A stretch of DNA of 64,000 bases from Ditylenchus dipsaci (Eukaryota; Nematoda; Chromadorea; Rhabditida; Anguinidae), in the NCBI GenBank assembly GCA_004194705.1, contig SADC01000098.1:186001-250000 (forward strand), given 5' to 3'. Shown here in pieces: positions 54,518 to 63,614 of this stretch. A program made the translations under genes and the position numbers. Below the pieces are notes generated by a model. The model made no database searches. It was not told the DNA's origin and saw nothing but the letters and a program-made list of their open reading frames with translations. Every line of letters starts with the position of its first letter. Positions within the stretch are counted from its first letter, which is position 1.

Positions 54518-54887
54518 TAGAAAAAAGGTTATGAGCAGTTGAAATCGTCAGAATTTCTTAAGACACCTTGTGTGGAAACCCCGCCAAATTTGAACTAATT
54601 TCACTCGCTCCCCTTAATCTGAGCTCTAAAAATGACTTCACCTTGGTACCATCAGGTAAAAATCAATTTGCTTTAAAATTTTCTGTCAAAGTGAAGACTA
54701 AAGTTTGAAGCAAAAAAAATGACAAAAATTAAGCTTCTTGTTTTCGAGGCCCAGGCAGAAAGATTAATGGGAAACAGTTCCAAAATTGAAATTTGATTGA
54801 CTTAGCCTTTAAGGACTTATTTATTCCACATATGCATTACATAACAGACAAATATATACATTCACAATATTCACTGGACAATTTCTT

Positions 54888-56431
54888 TCAAAATGTCGTC
54901 TGATTGTAGTAGTAGACTTGGCCAAGCAGAAACAGATCGGTGAACACCTGGATAGCCGAGCAAACCCAAAACTGAGCTGGAGTTGCCAAGAAGAAGTACG
55001 AAAGAGTTGATGTAACGTCTCCTACGAAATAATAGGATTTAAAATCTGTGTAGAACCAAAACTATAACCTGCTGTCCAGAATAAGACCATCTTGATGCTG
55101 AATAAGTAAAATAGACACTTCACTGAACGAGAAAAATTAAGATACCTCATTCCAGAAACTGATTTTCGTTGTAGTTTAGCCAGAGTTGCGGAATCCTAGA
55201 CCAGCTTCGATCACTGTTGGAATGTAGCCAAGTGTTTCCACGTACGGTACATACTGCAACAAAGGAGTGATGTAGAGAGGTCAATAAAGCCGAATCGCAA
55301 TTCAGTGACCGCATAGGGACTGAAAAATAGTGGGTGACTGAATAAAAGGGTCATTTAGGTAAAGGGTCAGTTCGAAGATGTCTCTTTCTTACATAGCCGA
55401 AGCTCAAGACTCAAAACTCGAGGCAAAAAAACAATTTAAAAAACTCAAAACTTTTCAGTTGGACTCCAGAAAAGATCCGAAAAGCTTCAAAAAGGGTCTA
55501 GAACTGAGCACCTCAAACAGCCATAGATCTGGTCACTTAATCTAAGGTCTTGTCCTTGAACAACAAAAAATCAGTTTCACCCAAGTCAGTCGACTATTTA
55601 GTAAAATACAGGCAAACCTCGACCCGTTTGGTTAATTTCGGTCAAAGTTGACCAAATTGGTCAGTTTTGGGTGTCGTTATATCGGGGTGTCGTTATATCG
55701 AGGTTTGACTTAGACCAAATATCGCTTGACCGAACGACTTCAAAGTACCTACTTCAAGCAAAACGCTGAAACAAGCGACGGCACGGCCAGAATTAACAAG
55801 AAAATCACGATATAGCTTGAGTAATCATGCCAACTCCAGAATTACTGATGAATGACCTTCTAAACAGGGATCAAATGAGCACCTCGGAAACTCAAAATTT
55901 ACTCCATATAGATTTCCTGCTTGCGCACGACAAATAGCGTCGGTTCATTCGAATAGCTATCTCCATCAGAACCAGCATGCAGAAATCATGCGAGGCAGGA
56001 CACTGGCACAATCCAACTGAATGTTCTCCCGATCCTACAACGGAATAAAGAAATCCACAAACGTTCGACTAAAGCACAGACCAGAAAAGCAAACGGAATG
56101 GATTAGAGACTAACAATGCAAAGCAGGTATACAATGAGAATCCCTCAGCAGATCTTTTCTGGTAGATTTCAGCATATTGAAACATGTAGGCGAATGTCTG
56201 GCCAATGATGAAGAAGAAGCGACTAGGTAGAAGAAGATGATGTGCAAGATGCGCTAAATGAAGACAAGTAAATATTTGGTCGAAAGGTTCTGGAATTTTA
56301 GAAACTAACTGAGCCCATAGAGTTGGCAATGATGATCCAATTGAACAGACTATTTCTCGATCCTGCATAAGATTTTGTAAGCCTCGGTCCTGATTTATCG
56401 CGTTCACCGTCATATCGAAGATAGAATCCAT
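54888..56431 (-). pseudogene. SLC66A2: PQ-loop transporter related to SLC66A2 (PQLC1), damaged
   Basis: SLC66A2-type proteins are seven-helix PQ-loop membrane proteins of endosomes and Golgi. The gene starts with ATG at 56431 behind ACTTTTAG. The first block has the first PQ-type repeat (YMFQYAEIYQKRSAEGFSLY, CFALLVSNPFRLLFW). FCMLVLMEIAIRMNRR follows near 55950, then FWSWHDYSSYIVIFLLILAV near 55800. Exon 55146-55253 reads YVPYVETLGYIPTVIEA, then in two other frames IPQLWLNYNEN and SGMS. Exons 55069-55097 and 54888-55021 read IKMVLFWTAGD, STLSYFFLATPAQFWV and QVFTDLFLLGQVYYY-stop. Order and membrane segments match the family. At least four one-base breaks interrupt it. AATAAA lies about 55-60 bases after the stop. 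Confidence 0.75.
55609..55710. mobile_element. Short CAGGCAAACCTCGA MITE (copy 5)
   Basis: CAGGCAAACCTCGACCCG and ATATCGAGGTTTGACT between TA pairs, with GTGTCGTTATATCG repeated inside. It lies in an intron of the PQ-loop gene. Confidence 0.65.
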
Positions 56432-56557
56432 CTAAAAGTAAAAGGTAGGATTACATCCATTCCAGGGTAAAACGACACTTCAAAATGGGGGCGATTTAAA
56501 GCCAAATGGATGGCCTAATGTATGCGTTGGTAGTTTTTCTATGGAGAAATTAGACAA

Positions 56558-56697
56558 CCGGGACACTTTCAACAAATCCGGGACACTTTTCAGCTAATCC
56601 GGGACACTTTTAAGCTTTTTTAAGGGAAATTTGAAAACGCGACACTTTTAAGCCAATCCGGGACACTTTTAAGCTAGTCCGGGACACTTTTAAGATT
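56558..56697. repeat. CCGGGACACTTTTAAGCTA tandem repeat
   Basis: Five or six units of about 20-22 bases (AATCCGGGACACTTTTAAGC) with one insertion of about 30 bases in the middle. No coding meaning. Confidence 0.8.
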
Positions 56698-56739
56698 TCT
56701 CCTATAAAAAAATGAAGCACAAATGAATGGGTCCGAAAA

Positions 56740-56945
56740 TAAAACATGTAGCCCGGGATCTCAGCTTTCCAACAAGCTCTGGACTAACTCACTGAGATAT
56801 TAAAAGTAAGAAAAAAGTCATTTCAAAGACCAAACTTTTTGGACAATGTATTCCACACACAGACTTTTTCTCAAACTTTTTTGAAATCTCAAGAAGTAAG
56901 TTAATAGCTTGTTAGAAAGCTGAGATCCAGAACTACATTTGGTAT
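56740..56945. repeat. Foldback R3, ATGTAGCCCGGGATCTCAGC arms
   Basis: ATGTAGCCCGGGATCTCAGC with TTTCCAACAAGC is mirrored by GCTTGTTAGAAAGCTGAGAT and CCAGAACTACAT. Related sequence lies at 42590-42770. Confidence 0.65.
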
Positions 56946-56984
56946 AAAAATGTATAAAATTAAAGAAATTTTTGAGATAAAAAT

Positions 56985-57812
56985 GGCTGTAAGTGAAAAC
57001 ACCCGTCAAAATATGTGAATCTCCGTCAAATTTATTTTTTATCACGTCAAATTCAAATTTCAAGCCAAATATGTAAATCTCCCGTCAAAATATGCAAATC
57101 TCCCGTCAAATTTAAATTTTTAGTGAAATACTGCGTTAAATTTTGCGGGAATTCGAATTTTATAGTCAAAAAATAACTTGGATCGCTCAGAATACCTGCC
57201 CGGAGTGGCCAGAAGCTCCTGAAAGTTGGTTTGGGGGGAGGTGATCTGGGGGGGGAGTAAACTTTTTGCGAAAATTCGATTGAGCGGATCAAATTTCCAG
57301 TCAGATGGGCTAAATCGCTCAGAATGCCGCACTGAATCATTCTCAACCATCTAAAACCTCCCTTAGCACTGATTTAGAGTACTTAGATACTGGCTTCGAG
57401 CAATTTAGGATGGTTAGGGTGGTTTCAGATGGTTGAGAATGATTCAGGATGGAATTCTGAGAGGTTCAGCTCATCTGACTGGAAATCTGATACGTTCAAT
57501 CTAATTCTCGCCAAAAGTTTACTCCCCCTTTAGTAAACCCTTAAAAAACCAACTTTCAGAGGCTTCTGGCTACTCCGGGAGGTATTCTGAGCGATCCAAG
57601 TTATTTTTTGACTATGAAATTCGAATTCTCGCAAAATTTAACGCAGTATTTGACTAAAAATTTAAATTTGACGGTAGATTTGCATATTTTGAAAGAAAGA
57701 TTCACATAATTTGACGGGAGATTTACATATTTGCTTGAAATTTGCATTGACGGGGTAAAAATAAATTTGACGGGAGATTCACATATTCTGACGAATGTTT
57801 TCAATTTGAGCC
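56985..57812. mobile_element. GGCTGTAAG-ended MULE-type MITE, 9-bp target duplication
   Basis: It starts GGCTGTAAGTGAAAACACCC and ends TTTTCAATTTGAGCC, with exact GATAAAAAT on both sides (56976-56984, 57813-57821). Outer arms of CCCGTCAAAATATG units and inner arms (TTTGCGAAAATTCGATTGAG) match 10778-11483. No coding sequence. Confidence 0.87.
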
Positions 57813-57915
57813 GATAAAAATTAAGTTTTCAAATTCGACGGGGTAAAACAATTTGAGCCAATTTTATTGCTTAGCATAAAAATTTGCTGATTTTTTTGAA
57901 TGTTCGAGTTGCATA

Positions 57916-58055
57916 CCGTATGTACTCTAATAGAGCCAGACGATCTCGTTTTTTGACTAAGATTTCAGAGTTTGGGCCATTATTGATTTATAACTTCAAT
58001 ATGCTTCAGAAATTTAAAAATAGAGCTAGATCTGGCTCTATCATAGTAAATACGG
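57916..58055. mobile_element. CCGTAT-ended MITE, copy i (word AGAGCCAGA)
   Basis: CCGTATGTACTCTAATAG with AGCCAGA on the left and TCTGGCTCTATCATAGTAAA plus TACGG on the right, between TA pairs. Only 140 bp: the shortest complete member, again with its own word on both arms. Confidence 0.78.
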
Positions 58056-58059
58056 TAGT

Positions 58060-58475
58060 TGATAAAAGCAAACGACCACAATGATAAACACATTGGGGTC
58101 ACACCCTTTATTTGTGATGGCATATTCGTGAATCCCTTGTCTGGAAAAATTTAATGCGAACCGAATTCCGGTTAATCAAAAACGAATCGCAAACAGGGTC
58201 CCAGGTTAAACAGGGTCCCCTACCGGTTAACCGACTTAAAAAGTATAAGAAATCAAAAACAGGTTTTCCGAATTATGGCTTACCGAAAAATGGATGGGTC
58301 TAAGAAATCGACCGTGAATAACATAGTAAACTTTTTGGGTAATCGTATTTAGATTTTCTGAATCAATTTGAAATGTGATAAAAATGTAAATATTTTTTCT
58401 CTTTATGTGAAAGCACTCCAACAAAAAGTCTGTCAATTGTCCAGAGAATGAGGAGAGAGCGATATTCTTTCAACG
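58060..58475. other. No gene recognised
   Basis: Short AT-rich stretch; AACAGGGTCCC is repeated at 58192 and 58208. Nothing else supported. Confidence 0.3.
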
Positions 58476-58480
58476 TCTGA

Positions 58481-58765
58481 TCACAAGTCAAACCCAGCCA
58501 TCTGTAGAACACCCAATTTGACTAGGGTCAGCATTTTCAGTATTGATTCGAAATCATGCTTCACAGGATCATTTCTGTAGTATGTTTCTCCAAGGAGAGA
58601 CACTTGGACTGCCTTTGCATCTGCGATGATCGAGATGTAGCATCTTTCTCTGAGCGTGAAGCTCGTCGGAATGTATCCCTCTGGGATCTTCTGAACTTGA
58701 TGATCGTGGACGGTTTCCGCGAGGAAACTGGCCTGGGGAAGATGTTTGCTGAGCAGAGCCTTCAT
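58481..58765 (-). CDS. Unidentified 94-residue ORF, coding-like
   Basis: The minus-strand frame from ATG at 58765 reads LLSKHLPQASFLAETVHDHQ, IPEGYIPTSFTLRERCYIS, IIADAKAVQVSLLGETYYRN and ESILKMLTLVKLGVLQMAGF, with a stop at 58481. Regular hydrophobic spacing and a balanced composition unlike the surrounding AT-rich frames suggest real coding sequence. I recognise no family, and it may be one exon of a larger gene. It ends about 240 bases before MULE C. Confidence 0.45.
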   Translation of the reverse strand: MKALLSKHLPQASFLAETVHDHQVQKIPEGYIPTSFTLRERCYISIIADAKAVQVSLLGETYYRNDPVKHDFESILKMLTLVKLGVLQMAGFDL

Positions 58766-59337
58766 TTGGATACCCTGAAGGGTTTATTCTAGCGGATTAT
58801 TTCATTATTTAAATTCAAACATTATTTTGAATTATTCTCAGATTATGTCAAGTCCTGGAGCCATGAGGAGTATTTCGGTCTAACTAGACCTTTTTCGTCA
58901 ATGCCTGGATGTCGAAAAACCGTCCCGCGCCAAATTTGAATAAGGACTATTCCTAACTAGACCTTTCTTAGACCTCGCTTTTTCGCTCTAACTAGGCTAT
59001 TGTTGCGCGGGCAGCGACATATTGCGCCATATCAAATTCCGCCATATCAAATTGCGCCACATTCAAATTGCGCCGCCGCAAATTGCGCCGCCGTAAATTG
59101 CGCCAATGTAAATTGCGCCACATTCGAATTGCGCCGTATTCAAATTGCGCCACCGCAAATTGCGCCGCATTCAAATTGCGCCACCGCAAATTGCGCCGCA
59201 TTCAAATTGCGCCACCGCAAATTGCGCCGCATTCAAATTGCGCCACCGCAAATTGCGCCGCATTCAAATTGCGCCATTGTGTAGTGTAATGAAACATCTC
59301 CATTAAACCTTTTAAAATTCTCGTCTTAACCTGTTTC

Positions 59338-59620
59338 ATGTGCTCTAACAATCAGTTTAGCAAATGGTCAGAGTATTTCATACTGAAAGAGGCAATGTCC
59401 TTGCTTCTGCAATGGCATTCAATGAGGTTCCGTGAGGTGCACAAATGTGATGGCAAATGGATTGGAGGTGCCCGAAAAAAATTGTGGCGCAACAGCGATA
59501 TCAACAAACCAAGAGCATCTGGTGGAAAGAAGGTGCATCATGGTCATCTCCCTGATACAGCTCTCGTTGAAGTTTTTTTCTTCTTGCAGTGGTTTTTTTA
59601 TCTCATACTTTAAGATCAGG
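59338..59620 (+). pseudogene. FLYWCH zinc-finger remnant of MULE C
   Basis: From about 59432 the frame reads RCTNVMANGLEVPEKNCGAT, AISTNQEHLVE. One frame over it continues KKVHHGHLPD, giving the C-x-C-x-H-x-H order of a FLYWCH finger (RCTN ... NCGA ... HH.H). FLYWCH domains bind DNA and sit at the N-terminus of many MULE transposases. The break lies near 59525. Confidence 0.6.
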
Positions 59621-59689
59621 AAGAGGGTTTCGGAAGCGATTTCAGCAGCAGAAAGCAATCGTGACACACCGGTGAGTAGCCTAGTGGAT

Positions 59690-60016
59690 TAAGCATTCAA
59701 CGGGCTTGTGGGAGAAATTTAATCGGTACTTCAGTCATGACAATCCGTCGCTTGCAGATGTAATCTTGAAGCTTCAAACAGATGAGGAGAAGGTGCGACA
59801 GAAGATTGAACTGTAATTTCTCTATTATTTTTTCTTGAGCGTGCATATAAATCATAATGTTAGTCGTCCACAATCCGTTGGCGCGCGCGACAGGTGGAAT
59901 CAGGTCGAAAAAAGCAATCTATTCCGCCGATCAAATTAAGCAGCTGGTTACCAACTACGTCGAGGGTGGTGGGCAACTTCGGATGGAATCCTTGTCTCAA
60001 TTGGTGCCCATCTAGA
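59690..60016 (+). pseudogene. C-terminal part of MULE C transposase
   Basis: WEKFNRYFSHDNPSLADVIL and KLQTDEEKVRQKIEL match the closing block of MULE transposases (HPSL.. with a charged helix). From 59897 GIRSKKAIYSADQIKQLVTN and YVEGGGQ run to a stop at 60014-60016, with AATAAA at about 60098. The catalytic core is deleted. A tRNA-like TAGCCTAGTGGATTAAGC at about 59677 may be chance. Confidence 0.55.
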
Positions 60017-60506
60017 AAAGTACCAAAGCAATTAAATCACAATATTATGTTACACTGTTGTGCTTTTTCAGTTATTGTTATACATTTCTCGAAACGAAAT
60101 AAACTAGTGATTGTTGTTGAAAAGACTTTTTTTGAGAACAAGAGTTAATTCGTTTTTTAAGTCAGAAACCTCTGCCGTAAAAAAGGGCCAGTGATCTACA
60201 ACTCGATTTACCAATACTCAAAAAATACCCTAGAAAACCGTATTTACCACTATCAAAGCATCTTCAGCATGCCCGAATTAGTCTAGAAAACTAGTTTTGG
60301 AACCCGAAAAGTGAAAAAATTGCTCCAAGTAGACGACCACTTGGTTTAGATGGTTCAGACTGAAAAATTTTAATTCCCACGAAATACGTTAGATAGAAAG
60401 TGAGTGTCAAAAAGTCATTGGGTACACTGAAAGTTAGAATGAAAGAAAGATTGAGAGGCATTTCTCCACGTTGGTACACACAGAAAGTGAGAGTGAAAAG
60501 AAATCT

Positions 60507-61444
60507 GACGCTACTGGCTTATACCCCCCAAAAAAGCTACTTTCTTATACCCCCGAAAAATCGGACCTACTGTCATATACCCCCCCCCAAAAACGACTTT
60601 TTTGGAGTGTCTAAAAACATTTTATGCAATAATTTTGCCATAAAGGGACCAGAAAAGCAGTTAAAAGGGATTATGGCTGTATGGATGGGAAGGAATAATA
60701 CAGGGGCCACTTTTTTTAGCTGCTTTACCATGTTTTTCACTCGAGCCGTGGCAAAAATAGACTCTATGTGCATTTTATGATCAAGTGTACTTCTCGGAAT
60801 CATGTCTAAGGTAAGTGCGTGCGCGCATCTCTAACTCTCAAGCCCCTGCGCCCCTTCGGGGGCGCAGGGGCTTGGGGCTTGGAGTTGAGATGCGCACACC
60901 ACATACCTTAGACACAAATCACTCGAAAGCGACTCTGGATGCATGAAAAAAACATGCATACCAGAGTTATTTATGCGGTAGGCCCAGTATTCAAAACTAT
61001 GTTCAACATCTTTGATTTTGCGACCGAAAAGGGTTTACCCCCTCTTCAGGCCTGGGGCTACGAGCCAGAGGCTCAGCCGTCCAAAATTTACACGACAACC
61101 ATCGGGATCCACCCGCTGATCGGTCCGATCATTTCGAGTCCTTATACTTTACGTGCACCACAAGTGGCTGGGTTTGAAAGTGACTTTAACGCTAAGAGAA
61201 TTAATACTCTTTGGTACTTATAGGCACTATAGAAGTGGCCCTGTTTGTCCCTTCCCCTCAATACAGCCCTTGAACCCTATTTTAATTGCTTTCTGGACCT
61301 TTTATGGCGAAATTATTGCTTAAAAATATGTTTGACCACTCCCAAAAATCTTGATTTTTGGGGGGGGGGTATAGCCAGTAGGTCCGAGGATTGGGGGGGG
61401 TATAAGAAAGTAGCTGTTTTTGGGGGGGTATAAGCCAGTAGCGC
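60507..61444. mobile_element. Hairpin element with GCTACTG/TATACCCCCC ends, copy 1
   Basis: GACGCTACTGG at the left and CCAGTAGCGC at the right begin inverted repeats containing TATACCCCCC/GGGGGGTATA three times per arm, plus an inner arm (AATAATTTTGCCATAAA; ACAGGGGCCAC). The centre holds hairpin H2 and a segment (about 60960-61230) with one open frame. It is inserted in MULE C. The flanks GAAATCT and GAAAATCT differ by one A. Confidence 0.8.
60804..60913. repeat. Long GC-rich hairpin, copy H2
   Basis: GTCTAAGGTAAGTGCGTGCG and GCCCCTGCGCCCC close on TTCG with the complementary arm to 60913. That is about 50 bp of stem, with AAG-GTAAGTG in one arm and AAG-GTATGTG in the other. Confidence 0.82.
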
Positions 61445-62044
61445 GAAAATCTTTTTGATTGAAAGGAAACATGGCTTTACTGGCGCAATCTGCGGCGGCG
61501 CAATTTGAATTCGGCGCAATTTGCGGTGGCGCAATTTGAATGCGGCGCAATTTGCGGTGGCGCAATTTGAATTCGGCGCATTTGATATGGCGCAATTGAA
61601 TGTGGCGCAATTTACGGCGGCGCAATTGCGGCGGCGCAATTTGAATGTGGCGCAATTTACGGCGGCGCAATTTGCGGCGGCGCAATTGCGGCGGCGCAAT
61701 TTGAATGTGGCGCAATTTGATATGGCGCAATTTGATATGGCGCAATATGTCGCTGCCCGTTGCGCTGCATTCAAAAAACACTTTTTTTCAGTTATTTTTT
61801 GCTTTGTGTTGAGGACAATAATTTTTTTGCACAAATCCACGGTTTTTAACTATGTTTGGTTAAAAAATGAATTTGTTGGCTCAATTTACTGCTTTTAAAT
61901 GATTACTACTCATTTGCGCAAACTCATTTGCGCAAATTTTTTAAAGTTCAGGTTCGAAACCAGATGGTAGCAGAAATTATTATTTTTTCTTGAATAACAA
62001 CCATTAACTAGTTTTTGAAACCAGCAAAAGCTCAGGTTGTAACA

Positions 62045-62230
62045 AATCGTGTCCTGAACACGATTTGTTAAGACTAAAATGCTGTTTTAACCAACTGGAA
62101 TATCAATACCATGGGTATTTTTGGTTAAAAAATAAATTTGTTGGCTCAATTTACTGGCTTTTACCCACTCCAAGGTGGTCGACCTTTAATTTTTGTGGAT
62201 TATTCTCAGTAGGCAAACAAAGTTTGCATG
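62045..62230. repeat. Dispersed repeat R2, copy 2
   Basis: Matches 35540-35680 (CGTGTCCTGAACACG; AACCAACTGGAATATCAATA; CTCCAAGGTGGTCGACC). It contains an extra TTGTTGGCTCAATTTACTG block which also stands alone at about 61874-61893, outside MULE C. Confidence 0.75.
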
Positions 62231-62254
62231 CCCAAATAAGTCCAGAAAAAATGG

Positions 62255-62530
62255 ACAAAGCTTTTTTTGGAGCAAAAAGACTTTTTTTTGGGTCAAAAAG
62301 ACTTTTTTTTGGGGCAAAAAGACTTTTTTTTGGTCAAATTTTAGCTGGGTCAAAAAGACTTTTTTTTGGGTCAAAAAGACTTTTTTTGGGTCAAAAAGTC
62401 TTTTTTTGGGTCAAATTTTTTTTTTCAAAAAGACTTTTTTTTGGTCAAAAAGACTTTTTTTGGGTCAAAAAGATTTTTTTTGGGGCAAAAAGACTTTTTT
62501 TTGGAGCAAATTGGCTTTTCTTGGTGCAAA
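62255..62530. repeat. GGTCAAAAAGACTTTTTTTT minisatellite
   Basis: About thirteen units of 19-22 bases (GGGTCAAAAAGACTTTTTTT) in tandem. Open frames through it are repetitive (KKTFFWVKKTFFW). It abuts the left edge of the element at 62551. Confidence 0.85.
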
Positions 62531-62550
62531 TTTTTTTAGATGTAGTTCTG

Positions 62551-63510
62551 GCGCTACTGTAATATACCCCCCAAAAAGCGCTACTGTAATATACCCCCCC
62601 CAAAATCGACCTACTGTCATATACCCCCCCCAAAACCGACTTTTTAGGGATGGTCAAAAACCATTTTTACACAATAATTTCGCCATAAAAGACCAGAAAA
62701 GCAATTTAAATGGATTGCGGGCTGTATTGGGATGGGAAGGGAATAATACAGGGGCACTTCTCGAGATGGTTGGGATCCTTAGAGTAATAATTCTAAGCGT
62801 CTAAAGGTGCTTTCAAACCCAGGAACTTGTGGTGCAGGCATAAGTATAAGTACTTTTCATGGACAACCCCATCAGCGGGTGGACCTCGCGGTTTACTCAC
62901 AGGCCTAGCACTTTTTGGTGCTATGCTGAATTTTTGGATGCTGGGCCTCTGGCCCGGCCTTGTAGAACGAGGGGAAAAGCTCTTCGGCGAAAAAATAAAG
63001 ATGTTGAACATAGTTTGGATACTGGGGCCTACCGCATAAATAACTCTGGTATGCATGCTTTTTCATGCATCCAGAGTCACTTTCGAGTGATTTGTGTCTA
63101 AGGTATGTGGGTGTGCGCATCTCAACTCCAAGCCCCCAAGCCCCCTGCGCCCCGAAGGGGGCGCAGGGGGCTTGAGAGTTAGAGATGCGCGCACGCACTT
63201 ACCTTAGACATGATTCCGAGAAGTACACTTGATCATAAAATGCATATAGAGTCTATTTTTGCCACGGCCCGAGTTGAAAAACATGGTAAAGCAGCTAAAA
63301 AAAAGTGCCCCTGTATTATCCTTCCCTCCAATACAGCCCATAATCCCTTTTAATTGCTTTCTGGACCTTTTATGGCAAAATTATTGCATAAAAATGGTTT
63401 TTAGACACTCCTAAAAAAGTCGGTTTTGGGGGGGGTATATGACAGTAGGTCCGATTTTTGGGGGGGGTATATTACAGTAGCTTTTTTGGGGGGTATATGA
63501 CAGTAGCGTC
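62551..63510. mobile_element. Hairpin element, copy 2, exact 8-bp target duplication
   Basis: GCGCTACTGTAATATACCCC and GGGGTATATGACAGTAGCGT end the element. TAGTTCTG flanks both sides exactly (62543-62550, 63511-63518). It is the reverse orientation of 60507-61444 and alignable along most of its length, apart from the central coding-like segment, where the two differ strongly. An 8-bp duplication fits MULE or hAT; the ends are not typical hAT. Hairpin H3 is inside. Confidence 0.87.
63096..63209. repeat. Long GC-rich hairpin, copy H3
   Basis: GTCTAAGGTATGTGGGTGTG to the loop GCGCCCCGAAGGGGGCGC and back to ACGCACTTACCTTAGAC. It is the reverse complement layout of H2. Just to its right (63214-63255) is the stretch shared with the TAF1-like exon. 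Confidence 0.82.
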
Positions 63511-63614
63511 TAGTTCTGCATTTGTTTTGATTTTCGATATAATTTTTATTGTTTTGCTTGAATAGAGAAAAACTTCTAAAAAACTGATGTATAAAAAGTA
63601 TGAATGAAAAAAAT

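Larger units (their letters stand above)
53466..54570. mobile_element. Mariner-type element, CAGGCTGTCCTAAAG ends, with nested foldback
   Basis: CAGGCTGTCCTAAAGCATTT and TTCTGACGATTTC at the left match the complement of GAAATCGTCAGAA and CTTAAGACACCTTG at the right, flanked by TA on the left. The left half has GCGACTCGCTACA and its inverse GTAGCGAGTCGC around an unrelated 150 bases. The right half is interrupted by the foldback at 54052-54517. No transposase was found. Confidence 0.65.
59009..61758 (+). mobile_element. MULE element C with AAATTGCGCC minisatellite ends
   Basis: GGGCAGCGACATATTGCGCC and its exact complement are the ends. GTTGCGC stands directly outside both (59002-59008, 61759-61765). 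Tandem 15-16-base units of the kind GCGCCGCATTCAAATT fill 59024-59275 and, inverted, 61480-61750. The interior keeps a FLYWCH remnant and the C-terminal part of a MULE transposase on the plus strand, and is interrupted by the element at 60507-61444. Confidence 0.88.

Noticed and set aside
61313..61840. Frames of 125-175 codons over the right array of MULE C
   Set aside because: Array translation (KLRHRKLRRIQI) and not a protein.
62065..62804. 165-203-codon frames through the GGTCAAAAAGAC minisatellite
   Set aside because: Repetitive KKTFFW text, and the frame continues into transposon ends.
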